A DNA stretch of 8,266 bases from Tannerella sp. (GCA_031271245.1 JAISWC010000257.1:1-8266); one strand, 5' to 3'. Shown: positions 1 to 6,776, counted from the stretch's first letter. The notes: generated from the sequence alone by a model not told the origin. Numbers and translations are program-made.

Positions 1-200
1 CCGTGAAGGCGCGCAAACAGCCGATCAGCACCGTGGATATCGGACACCGTACGGCCAGCGTATGCCACATCGTAAACCTGTGTTACGTATTGGACCGTCC
101 GCTGATATGGAATCCCGAAAAGGAAGAGTTTTTTGCAGACCCCCAAGCCAACCGGCGCCGCAGCAATCCGCTCCGCGCACCCTTCACGCTCGACGTCTGA
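1..200 (+). CDS. Gfo/Idh/MocA-family oxidoreductase, C-terminal fragment (5' end outside window)
   Basis: The reading frame is open from the left edge and stops at TGA 198-200, so only about the last 66 residues are present. The GTG at position 3 is probably an internal valine codon, not a start. The sequence is a typical C-terminus of sugar-oxidising Gfo/Idh/MocA enzymes: a GHRTASVCHIVN helix, then RPLIWNPEKEEF, an ANRRRS segment and the closing PLRAPF. The complete oxidoreductase at 1662-2912 ends the same way (RSATIVNMG, EFDPVKLEFVNDDAANRY, PMRAPW), so the two are paralogues. Members of the family use NAD(P) to oxidise or reduce sugar hydroxyls. The catalytic and Rossmann parts lie outside the window, so substrate and cellular location cannot be judged. 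It is followed by a palindrome-rich spacer that may end its transcript. Confidence 0.88.
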   Translation, partial: VKARKQPISTVDIGHRTASVCHIVNLCYVLDRPLIWNPEKEEFFADPQANRRRSNPLRAPFTLDV

Positions 201-202
201 CA

Positions 203-380
203 GTCAAAATCCCGTCGCAGATGATGACCGGTAGCAAACAGCTGGATACACGGAACACGCAGCCCGGACAGCCGTCCGGGCTTGCCGATCGGCAGGTCAT
301 ACATGCCGGGCTGACCTGCGTGTCTCCCGTGTATCCTCCTTTGCCGGCAAATCCGCAACAGCGACGGGTGCGCCGTTGAC
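203..380. other. Nested inverted-repeat element (possible structured RNA or palindromic mobile element)
   Basis: This spacer is built from a concentric series of inverted repeats that nest without crossing. From the outside in: GTCAA 203-207 with TTGAC 376-380; CCCGTCGC 211-218 with GCGACGGG 361-368; CCG 228-230 plus GCAAA 234-238 with TTTGCCGG 340-347; GGATACACGG 244-253 with CCGTGTATCC 327-336; ACACGC 255-260 with GCGTGT 318-323. Inside sit a perfect 8-bp hairpin (GCCCGGAC 262-269, loop AGCC, GTCCGGGC 274-281), the 12-bp palindrome TGCCGATCGGCA 283-294, and a hairpin AGGTCA 294-299 with TGACCT 312-317. The result is one long interrupted stem capped by a branched head, with roughly 50 possible pairs in 178 bases. 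No coding pattern fits it. It could be a structured RNA, an oversized terminator region for the upstream gene, or a palindromic repeat of the MITE/REP kind. The base pairing is seen directly; the function is unknown. Confidence 0.7.
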
Positions 381-415
381 AGAAAGATACAAATAACAGT
401 GCAGGATAGAATCGT

Positions 416-1050
416 ATGAATACACAGTCGAAAACAAAAATTCCGGCGAAAGCCGCGAGTGATATGCTTGCCTGTGTGGGACTCATGTCCTGTGGCGGAG
501 ACAGTTTGCTGATCGAAAGGGAACTGTCTGCAAACAGCAGCAATCCGGTTATCCGGACGGTAAAAGGCAATATCGAATACACGTTCTGCCTGACGAACGA
601 AGCAGGCAAACCGGCCAATACATTCAGGGAAAGGGAAATCTTCCATTTCTTCATGGCCGTGGAAAATCCGGACGCGGAGCGACCGGTCATGTTTCGTGTG
701 GATTTTCTCATGAAAGGGATTCACACATTCCGGATTGTTTCCCAAAATGAAACATTCGAGTTGCGGAACAGGGTAGTTCCCTGTTCGGAGGAAATGAAAG
801 TTCACCAGTTATATAGATATGACGAATTTTGCCGGGTCGAGCTTGCCATTCCCTGCTGGGGCGAAGCGTGGGGAAACGCCCGCTACTGCATCGCCACTCC
901 GCATCGCCCTCACTGGCCGGCCGGCCTACTGCCTGGAATTTTCCACCGTATTCGAGTTTTACGGGCGGGCCATCCGGCGCGCCGGAAATTCCGCCTCCGT
1001 GGGAAAAAAACATTTCCGTGTCGCTTAAAATCAATTTCAAAATTGAATGA
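416..1050 (+). pseudogene. Frameshifted remnant of a small Bacteroidales lipoprotein
   Basis: The 5' part reads as a lipoprotein-like protein. Its N-terminus is basic and it has a short hydrophobic stretch ending in LMSC (lipobox, Cys about residue 26), although an Asp sits inside the hydrophobic part. The following ELSANSSNPVIRTVKGN, EYTFCLTNEAGKP and FREREIFHFF segments resemble a secreted beta-rich family of unknown function that I recall from Bacteroides-like genomes; this is memory, not a search. From about base 915 the first frame degrades into basic, low-complexity residues. Protein-like sequence continues in the next frame (RPAYCLEFSTVFEFYG, about 919-966), then in the third frame (EIPPPWEKNISVSLKINFKIE, ending at TGA 1048-1050), matching the expected KINFKI-type ending. 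Two shifts, each equal to one extra base or two missing, lie near the GC-rich runs at about 915-925 and 964-1025. Read straight through, the first frame runs to 1162, but that tail looks spurious. Sequencing error in GC runs is the alternative to real decay. Confidence 0.6.
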
Positions 1051-1158
1051 TATGAATTTGGATATGGCTATGCTGAACATACAAAGAAGTAACATCATTT
1101 CCGGATTTTCCGAAAAATCTACTCTTGAAGAAAAAAAATCTTCACATGAAGAAATGAA

Positions 1159-1623
1159 ATGAAAAATCTCCGTATACGATTTTCTCCGTTCGGCTTCCTG
1201 ACAGTCCTGCTTGGAAGCCTGCCGAATATAGTCTGGGCCTTGTTCCCGCCGTCTTTAGACAGATTGAAGGGCAACGCCTCGTCCGTACCGTTCATTGAAT
1301 ACGGAGAGCATGTTTTAGGTGTTGCAATCGTGATTCTGTTTCTTTTCCTTGTGAACGGGACGCAGAGGCAGATCATACCACATGGAAGGCTCACTGTTGT
1401 CACATTCGCGTCGATTGCGCTGTATTGGTTCTGCTGGATTCTTTACTTTTGCGGGATTCAGCCGAATCCGCTAATTTACGCGATGGTAGTTTTGCCGCCT
1501 GTCGCGTTTTTCTGCGCGGGGGTTGCCGAAAAGGTCTACCCTGTTTCGGCGGCAAGCGTGCTGTTTCTTGTTTTCCACCTTACGACAGCGCTGGAAAATT
1601 TTCCAATTAGAGATAGGATATAA
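1159..1623 (+). CDS. Small multi-pass membrane protein of unknown function
   Basis: This 154-residue protein is strongly hydrophobic, with about five possible membrane segments near residues 11-29, 50-66, 79-98, 104-122 and 128-146. Short loops carry the few charged residues, including an Arg/Lys-containing N-terminus (positive-inside start) and a YGEH motif at 48-51 before the second segment. Other likely conserved stretches are NIVWALFPP (23-31), QPNPLIYAMVVLPP (101-114) and the helix-ending ALENFP (144-149). I recognise the general look of a conserved hypothetical inner-membrane protein but know no function, and none is assigned. The ATG at 1159 gives a sensible N-terminus. No clear ribosome binding site is visible, although the upstream bases are A-rich. 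It starts about 110 bases after the restored end of the lipoprotein remnant and ends 38 bases before the oxidoreductase gene, so cotranscription with the carbohydrate module is possible. Confidence 0.8.
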   Translation: MKNLRIRFSPFGFLTVLLGSLPNIVWALFPPSLDRLKGNASSVPFIEYGEHVLGVAIVILFLFLVNGTQRQIIPHGRLTVVTFASIALYWFCWILYFCGIQPNPLIYAMVVLPPVAFFCAGVAEKVYPVSAASVLFLVFHLTTALENFPIRDRI

Positions 1624-1661
1624 AATGACTTATAAATAACAAAACCATTAATTAAAGGAAT

Positions 1662-2912
1662 ATGGAAAGAAGAGATTTTTTAAGGACCGTGGGCAGCCTG
1701 GCTGCCTTCACGATCATCCCCCGTCATGTACTGGGGAAAGGATTCATTGCCCCCAGCGACCAGCTGACGAAGGGCATTATCGGCACCGGAGGCATGGGAC
1801 GCGGCCATGTGAATTACGGAGGCACGCGCCTGGTGGCCGTGTGCGACGTAGACAAAAACCGTCTGGAACAGGGCAAAGCGTTGGTTAAGGAAACGATCAA
1901 GGCCTACCACGACTTCCGCGAACTGATAGCCGACCCCAACGTGGACATCGTACACATCGCCACACCGCCCCACTGGCACGGCATCATGTCCGTCGAAGCC
2001 GCCCGGGCGGGCAAGGACATCTGGTGCGAAAAGCCCATGACGCGCACCATCGGCGAAGGCCGGCACGTCATGCAGGCCGTGCAGCAGTACGGGCGCATTT
2101 TCCGCCTGAACACCTGGTTCCGCTTCACCGACCAGTTCTACGGACTGGGCACGCCCATCAAACCGCTCAAGAAGTTGGTGCAAAGCGGACTGCTCGGATG
2201 GCCGCTGAAGGTAACCATCAGCCGGCACACCGGATTCGACTGGAAATTCTACTGGGTGGGCAAGGAATACCTCGAACCCGAACCCGTACCGGCCGAACTG
2301 GACTACGACTTCTGGCTCGGCCCGGCGCCCTACAAGCCCTACAACGTGCACCGCACGCACGGCACGTTCCGCGGCTACTGGGACTACGACGGCGGCGGAC
2401 TGGGCGACATGGGTCAGCACTACATCGATCCCGTGCAGTACCTGCTGGGCAAGGACCATACCAGCCCCGTGAAAGTGGAAGTGGACGCGCCGCAGCAGCA
2501 TCCCGACGCCGTGGGCATCTGGCGCGCGATTACCTACACCTACGACGACGGCTGTCAGATCGTGCTCTGGGGCGGCGATTTCGGCAGTCCCGACACGCCC
2601 TACATCGCCGGTCCGAACGGCAACGTGTACAAAAATTTCGTTTGCGACATCCCCGGCTGGGAAAAGAAACTGGCCGACTATCCGGAACCGGACGCGCAGG
2701 CGACCGACTTTATCGAATGTGTGAAGACCCGCCAGCCCTTCGCCCTGAACGAACGCTACGCCTTCCGTTCGGCCACGATCGTGAACATGGGCGCCGCGGC
2801 GCTACGGCTCAACCGCACGCTTGAGTTCGACCCCGTGAAACTCGAATTTGTCAACGACGACGCCGCCAACCGCTATCTCAATCAGCCGATGCGCGCGCCG
2901 TGGAGTATTTAA
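1662..2912 (+). CDS. Tat-exported Gfo/Idh/MocA-family oxidoreductase
   Basis: This complete 416-residue protein probably acts outside the cytoplasm on a sugar or glycoside, using a tightly held nicotinamide cofactor. The N-terminus is a twin-arginine signal (RRDFL, residues 3-7, then a hydrophobic stretch to about residue 25). A Rossmann fold follows, with GTGGMG at 41-46 and Asp62 at the end of the second strand. The family EKP motif is present at 123-125; its Lys124 is the expected catalytic or cofactor-contacting lysine. The GGGLGDMGQHYIDP segment (244-257) supplies the conserved active-site histidine region (His253). The C-terminus closes with the typical NRY...PMRAPW ending. Length is normal for the Tat-carrying subfamily. 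An A/G-rich AAAGGA lies unusually close to the ATG. The DUF1080 gene begins 22 bases downstream, so the two are almost certainly cotranscribed. Family members such as glucose-fructose oxidoreductase and the C3-oxidising enzymes of 3-keto-glycoside pathways support the role; the exact substrate is not visible. Confidence 0.93.
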   Translation: MERRDFLRTVGSLAAFTIIPRHVLGKGFIAPSDQLTKGIIGTGGMGRGHVNYGGTRLVAVCDVDKNRLEQGKALVKETIKAYHDFRELIADPNVDIVHIATPPHWHGIMSVEAARAGKDIWCEKPMTRTIGEGRHVMQAVQQYGRIFRLNTWFRFTDQFYGLGTPIKPLKKLVQSGLLGWPLKVTISRHTGFDWKFYWVGKEYLEPEPVPAELDYDFWLGPAPYKPYNVHRTHGTFRGYWDYDGGGLGDMGQHYIDPVQYLLGKDHTSPVKVEVDAPQQHPDAVGIWRAITYTYDDGCQIVLWGGDFGSPDTPYIAGPNGNVYKNFVCDIPGWEKKLADYPEPDAQATDFIECVKTRQPFALNERYAFRSATIVNMGAAALRLNRTLEFDPVKLEFVNDDAANRYLNQPMRAPWSI

Positions 2913-2934
2913 TCCGCTTTTAAAATAAACAGTT

Positions 2935-5900
2935 ATGAGAAAAAGAATATCTATCATTATCAGCGCCCTCTTGCTCTTCGGGAGCATCCTGACGGCGCAG
3001 TCGCCGGCCAACCGCACGGCGCAGACCATCATTGCCGACGTCCTGGCGCAGATGCCCGCCAACAGTCAGGATGATTACAGCCGGCAGATAGGCGACCTGG
3101 TGTCCACCGGCGAGGAAGGCATCCTGACCCTGGTGAAGAAACTGAACCCTCCCGGACAGGGAAGCAATGCCATCGTCGACTATGCCCTGAGCGGAATCAC
3201 GCATTACGTCTCCGCTCCCGGACAGGAAACCGCCCGGCAAACAGCCGTCAGCGCCTACAAAAAAGCGCTGGCCGCGGCAGCCGAACCGGTGACGAAAGCC
3301 TTCCTGGCCGAGCAGTTGCGAATACTGGGCGAAGATACGCCTGTCGCGTTCGCTCCGCCGCAGCCGCTCCCGAAAATTACGAAAAACTCGCCCATGCATC
3401 TGCGTATTGCCGCCCTGCAGCGCGACATCCTGGGAATCGTAAACGATCCGAGGACGCAGGACCACCTTCCTGTTTACAATGCGGTGACAGAGACGGTCGT
3501 GATTCTCCCCATCGAGAGGCAGAAGGAAAAGGAACTCGCGAAGAAAGCGCTGAAAGCGCTGAAAGACCCGTCGATCGAGTACCGGAATGCGGCGTTGAAC
3601 TTTGCGTCGCCATACGCCGGGAAAGAATTTTATACCGCGTTGCTGAAGGCGTTGCCGAAAGCCAAACCGGAGGTGAAGGTGGACGTTTTGAACTGGCTCG
3701 GCCGCGAGGCGCAGTGTCCGGACAAACAAAAGGTACTGGCCGCCGTGGAAACGGGCATTGAGACGACCTCCGTACAGTCGCTGCAAAAGGAACTGGGCAG
3801 CGCAGACTTCGCCGTGAAACAGGCGGCAGCATGGGCGCTGGTACGGCTCGGCCAGCCGCAGGCCATTCCCTCCCTGGCCGCCTTGCTGACAGGCAGCGAT
3901 CAGGCGGAGATTAACCTGGGACAGCAGACGCTGGCTTCCTTCAAGGGCAACATCTCTTCGGACGTGGCGCGGGTGCTTTCGTCCGCCACGGACGCGGGAA
4001 AGATGGCCGGCGTGGAACTGTTGGCGCTGCGCAAGGCGACCGGCCACCTGAACAATGTGCTGGAACTGACGAAGTCGGGTTCTCCCGAAGTAAAGGCAGC
4101 CGCCTGCAACGCCCTGAAGGACGTGGTGGGCGAGAAAGACCTGACAAACATGTGCGGCATGTTGGAGTCGGCCGATAAACCGTATGTGGCGCCGTTGCAG
4201 CAGGCCGTGATTTCGTCGCTCTCGTCCCGGTCGCCCGCCGAGCGGGTAGAGACGCTGGTACGCCGGATGTATCAGGTCGGCGACAGCAAAAAACATCTTT
4301 ACTATCTGCCGCTGGCAACGACGGGTGAACGCAAGGCGCTGGACATGATTGTCGACGAATTCGGCAAAAGCAGCGGCGAAGCGAAAGACGCGGCCTTCGA
4401 CGCGCTGCTGAACTGGAACGGTTTTGAAGTGGCCGAACAGCTCTATGCCGTGTGCACGGCGCCATCTGCATCGTCCTATTTCGACCGCGCCCTCACCGCT
4501 TACGTAAAACTGGTTTCCGACCCCTCCCTGACCGGCGAAAACCGTCTGATTTACCTGCGGAAGGCGATGGAAATCGCTCAAACGGACGCGCAGAAGAATG
4601 TTATCCTGACGCAAATCGGCAAGACGGGCACTTACCTGGCGATGCTGTATGCGGGTGATTTCCTGGGCAGGAATGCGTTGAAGGAAGCGGCGGCTACGGC
4701 CGTCATGACCATTGCGCTGAATCATCCGGAATATACGGGCGAAAACGTGGTTGACCTGCTGAATAAGGCGGGCGTCGCGCTAAGCAATCCCGACGCGGAT
4801 TACCAGCGTCAGTCGATTCGCAAGCACCTGCACGAACTGCCGAAGGAGAAAGGCTTTGTGTCGATTTTCAACGGCAAAGACCTGACCGGCTGGAAGGGAC
4901 TGGTAGAAAATCCGATTGCACGCGCGAAGATGAAACCGGCTGAACTGGCCAAAAAACAGGTGAAGGCCGATGAACAGATGCGGAAGGACTGGGTGGTTGA
5001 AAACGGCCTGCTGGCCTTTGCCGGAAGCGGTTACGACAACCTCTGCACCGAAAAGTCGTACGGCGATTTCGAGATGTACATCGACTGGATGCTCGACCCG
5101 GCCGGCCCGGACGCCGACGCGGGCATCTACCTGCGCGGCACGCCGCAGGTGCAGATCTGGGATACGGCGCGCACGAATGTCGGCGCACAGGTCGGCTCGG
5201 GCGGACTGTACAACAACCATGTGCATCCGAGCAAGCCACTGAAAGTGGCCGACAACAAACTGGGCGAATGGAATACGATGTATATCAAAATGGTCGGCGA
5301 CCGCGTGACGGTCAGGCTGAACGGCGAACCGGTTGTCGACGACGTGATTCTCGAAAACTACTGGGATCGGAAACTTCCCATTCCGCCGGTGGAACAGATC
5401 GAATTGCAGGCGCACGGAAGCAAGGTTTACTACCGGAACATCTACGTGAAGGAACTGGAACGTCCGGAGCCTTTCCAGCTGTCGGATGAAGAAAAGAAGG
5501 AAGGCTTCCAAATCCTGTTCGACGGCACGAACATGCACGAGTGGACAGGGAATCTGTTCAACTACACGCTGGAAGACGGCTGCATCGTCATGGACCCGAA
5601 CAAAACCGGCGCCAGGTCGCACGGAAATCTCTACACGAAGGAGGAATATGCAAATTTCATTTTCCGTTTCGAGTTTCAGTTGACGCCCGCCGCCAACAAC
5701 GGCTTGGGCATCCGCACGCCGATGGAGGGCGACGCCGCCTACGTGGGCATGGAATTGCAGATTCTGGACAGCGAACATCCGGTATACAAAGACCTGCACG
5801 AATATCAGTACCACGGTTCGGTGTACGGGATTCTGCCGGCCAAACGCGGATTCCTCAAACCGCCGGGCGAGTGGAACTGTCAGGAAGTGATTGCCGACGG

Positions 5901-6087
5901 CGACCGTATCAAGATCACGCTGAACGGCACGGTGATTCTGGATGGAAACATCCGTGAAGCGACGAAAAACGGCACACCCGACAAGCGGGAACATCCGGGA
6001 CTGTTCAACAAAAGCGGTCACATCGGTTTCCTGGGACACGGTTCGCCGTTGAAATTCCGGAATATCCGGATAAAAACGTTGAAATGA
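2935..6087 (+). CDS. Secreted HEAT-like repeat protein with two C-terminal DUF1080 (3-keto-disaccharide hydrolase) domains
   Basis: This 1050-residue protein starts with a Sec signal peptide (basic start, hydrophobic core, probable cleavage near TAQ, residue 22). Residues about 100-620 form an alpha-helical solenoid of HEAT/ARM character. Clear units lie near 287-320 (AVKQAAAWALVRLG followed by AIPSLAALL) and 382-411 (PEVKAAACNALKDVVG). Two DUF1080/PF06439 beta-sandwich domains follow, at about 640-842 (FNGKDLTGWKG opening, RNIYVKEL closing) and 856-1048 (FDGTNMHEWTG opening, RNIRIKTL closing). Both keep a QIxD motif (Q740-D743 and Q942-D945). PF06439 is annotated as a 3-keto-disaccharide hydrolase family, and such domains often accompany Gfo/Idh/MocA oxidoreductases, as here. 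I infer that the DUF1080 domains cleave or bind 3-keto glycosides made by the upstream enzyme, with the helical region as a scaffold. Whether both domains are catalytic is not visible. The 22-base gap from the upstream gene indicates one operon. No frameshift is seen. Confidence 0.92.
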   Translation: MRKRISIIISALLLFGSILTAQSPANRTAQTIIADVLAQMPANSQDDYSRQIGDLVSTGEEGILTLVKKLNPPGQGSNAIVDYALSGITHYVSAPGQETARQTAVSAYKKALAAAAEPVTKAFLAEQLRILGEDTPVAFAPPQPLPKITKNSPMHLRIAALQRDILGIVNDPRTQDHLPVYNAVTETVVILPIERQKEKELAKKALKALKDPSIEYRNAALNFASPYAGKEFYTALLKALPKAKPEVKVDVLNWLGREAQCPDKQKVLAAVETGIETTSVQSLQKELGSADFAVKQAAAWALVRLGQPQAIPSLAALLTGSDQAEINLGQQTLASFKGNISSDVARVLSSATDAGKMAGVELLALRKATGHLNNVLELTKSGSPEVKAAACNALKDVVGEKDLTNMCGMLESADKPYVAPLQQAVISSLSSRSPAERVETLVRRMYQVGDSKKHLYYLPLATTGERKALDMIVDEFGKSSGEAKDAAFDALLNWNGFEVAEQLYAVCTAPSASSYFDRALTAYVKLVSDPSLTGENRLIYLRKAMEIAQTDAQKNVILTQIGKTGTYLAMLYAGDFLGRNALKEAAATAVMTIALNHPEYTGENVVDLLNKAGVALSNPDADYQRQSIRKHLHELPKEKGFVSIFNGKDLTGWKGLVENPIARAKMKPAELAKKQVKADEQMRKDWVVENGLLAFAGSGYDNLCTEKSYGDFEMYIDWMLDPAGPDADAGIYLRGTPQVQIWDTARTNVGAQVGSGGLYNNHVHPSKPLKVADNKLGEWNTMYIKMVGDRVTVRLNGEPVVDDVILENYWDRKLPIPPVEQIELQAHGSKVYYRNIYVKELERPEPFQLSDEEKKEGFQILFDGTNMHEWTGNLFNYTLEDGCIVMDPNKTGARSHGNLYTKEEYANFIFRFEFQLTPAANNGLGIRTPMEGDAAYVGMELQILDSEHPVYKDLHEYQYHGSVYGILPAKRGFLKPPGEWNCQEVIADGDRIKITLNGTVILDGNIREATKNGTPDKREHPGLFNKSGHIGFLGHGSPLKFRNIRIKTLK

Positions 6088-6091
6088 ACGG

Positions 6092-6110
6092 GTTTTTTGC
6101 CCCAAAAAAC
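6092..6110. other. Short perfect inverted repeat just after the DUF1080 gene
   Basis: GTTTTTTG at 6092-6099 and CAAAAAAC at 6103-6110 are perfect complements separated by CCC. The hairpin begins five bases after the stop codon. It is A/T-rich and has no T tract after it, so it is a poor classical terminator by itself. It may add to the larger hairpin immediately downstream, whose minus-strand product would be followed by this T run. Confidence 0.5.
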
Positions 6111-6113
6111 TGC

Positions 6114-6163
6114 GAAACCACTTGTGAAATTGTATAATTACCGTCAATTTCACGGGTGGTTTC
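6114..6163. other. Long imperfect hairpin between the DUF1080 and SPOR genes
   Basis: The left arm at 6114-6132 and the right arm at 6145-6163 are each 19 bases and pair along their whole length around a 12-base loop. The outer GAAACCAC/GTGGTTTC and inner GTGAAATTG/CAATTTCAC blocks are perfect. The two middle positions are T opposite G, which remain pairs in RNA. No T tract follows on the + strand. On the minus strand the stem would be followed after four bases by six T. The right arm reaches into the expected -33 region of the SPOR-gene promoter, so it could be a terminator or mRNA-stabilising stem for the upstream operon, or a protein-binding site for the downstream gene. The pairing is seen directly; the role is open. 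Confidence 0.7.
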
Positions 6164-6174
6164 CAATAATTTCA

Positions 6175-6182
6175 TATATTTG
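6175..6182 (+). promoter_or_regulatory. Probable Bacteroidota -7 promoter box for the SPOR gene
   Basis: TATATTTG matches the TAnnTTTG -7 consensus exactly and lies 26 bases before the ATG, which would give a short leader of about 20 bases. No good TTTG -33 element is seen at the usual spacing. The position where it should lie is taken up by the right arm of the preceding hairpin. Confidence 0.55.
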
Positions 6183-6208
6183 CGGAATTAATTTATAATG
6201 TAACTGAT

Positions 6209-6691
6209 ATGAGGAATACAGGATTAATAGGAATGGCGCTTTGTTTAGCCCTGATGTGTTGTGTTTCATGTAAATCCAAACAGAAAGCGTACAAGGCAGC
6301 GTATGAACAAGCGAAGGAAAAGGAAGTGGTAGATTACTCTGCCATAGACGAAGAGGAAGAGGAAGTCATTGCACCGGTGAGCAAATCCAAGACGACCATG
6401 TCGGCCAGACAGGAACGAATCAGTGCGATAGCGGGCGAAAATGCCGAAGGAATCAAGCTGTACAGCGTGGTAATCGGCAGTTTCAGGAACCAGACCAACG
6501 CCTATTCGTTGAAAGAGCGGATGCAGAGCGAGGGATACATGCCGATTCTGGGCGAAAACGAACAGGGGATGCTGCGTGTGATTCTGACCAGCCACGAAAC
6601 CCGTCAGGAAGCGGAACGAAGCCGCGAGTCCGTTCGTTCGAAATACTATCCGAATTTCCAGGATGCCTGGATATTGGAACGCCGGTACTGA
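6209..6691 (+). CDS. SPOR-domain lipoprotein
   Basis: This 160-residue protein has a lipoprotein signal (residues 1-20, hydrophobic core LIGMALCLALMCCV, likely lipidated Cys21 in SCKSK). A charged, flexible linker with an EEEEE run follows (about 49-53), then a C-terminal SPOR domain at about 82-158. The SPOR core is visible in YSVVIGSFRNQTNAYSLKER, MPILGE, LRVILTSHETRQEAERSRE and the closing QDAWILER. SPOR domains bind peptidoglycan strands stripped of stem peptides, so the protein probably sits on an envelope membrane, outer membrane being usual for such lipoproteins, and contacts the wall at growth or division sites. Cys17 and Cys18 are also present, but Cys21 fits the lipobox position and the following SK residues best. 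The gene has its own promoter box upstream and a strong terminator right after it. The cell-wall gene murB lies downstream. Confidence 0.9.
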   Translation: MRNTGLIGMALCLALMCCVSCKSKQKAYKAAYEQAKEKEVVDYSAIDEEEEEVIAPVSKSKTTMSARQERISAIAGENAEGIKLYSVVIGSFRNQTNAYSLKERMQSEGYMPILGENEQGMLRVILTSHETRQEAERSRESVRSKYYPNFQDAWILERRY

Positions 6692-6714
6692 TCGTTCCGC
6701 CACAATGAAAGATC

Positions 6715-6758
6715 AAAAGGATTGCCCTCGCCGTCACGGAGAGGGAAGTCCTTTTTTT
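6715..6758 (+). terminator. Strong intrinsic terminator after the SPOR gene
   Basis: The left arm AAGGATTGCCCTC (6717-6729) pairs with GAGGGAAGTCCTT (6741-6753), with one T-G wobble and one mismatch. An inner CCG/CGG pair (6731-6733, 6737-6739) surrounds the TCA loop. Seven T follow at 6752-6758. It begins 23 bases after the SPOR stop codon and ends only 18 bases before the murB start. Confidence 0.9.
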
Positions 6759-6776
6759 GCAATATAGTCAAACGGC

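Noticed and set aside
376..381. TTGACA resembling a sigma-70 -35 box before the lipoprotein remnant
   Set aside because: It coincides with the right arm of the outermost inverted repeat, no matching -10 follows at the right spacing, and Bacteroidota promoters do not use this element.
83..805. 240-codon minus-strand frame covering the palindromic spacer and the lipoprotein remnant
   Set aside because: It crosses the C-terminal oxidoreductase fragment and the inverted repeats, has no domain-like sequence, and is antisense to better-supported + strand sequence.
1124..1146. TGAAGA/TCTTCA hairpin ahead of the membrane-protein start
   Set aside because: It is a 6-bp A/T-rich stem around an A run with no T tract, and too weak to call a regulatory element.
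1051..1162. C-terminal tail of the straight-through frame of the lipoprotein gene, overlapping the membrane-protein start by ATGA
   Set aside because: The protein-like signal leaves this frame near 915, so the tail is out-of-frame readthrough and the ATGA overlap is probably accidental.
1680..2501. 273-codon minus-strand frame opposite the oxidoreductase
   Set aside because: It lies inside a well-supported gene, and its Val/Gly/His-rich composition is typical of an antisense frame.
2920..4725. 601-codon open frame on the minus strand opposite the helical-repeat part of the DUF1080 protein
   Set aside because: It is exactly antisense to a clear gene. Its product is rich in Arg, Gln and Gly without motifs, as expected from GC-biased third positions of the + strand gene.
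4780..6153. 457-codon minus-strand frame opposite the DUF1080 domains
   Set aside because: It is a shadow of the real gene, with Val/His/Arg-rich composition, no recognisable domain and no promoter or start signal.
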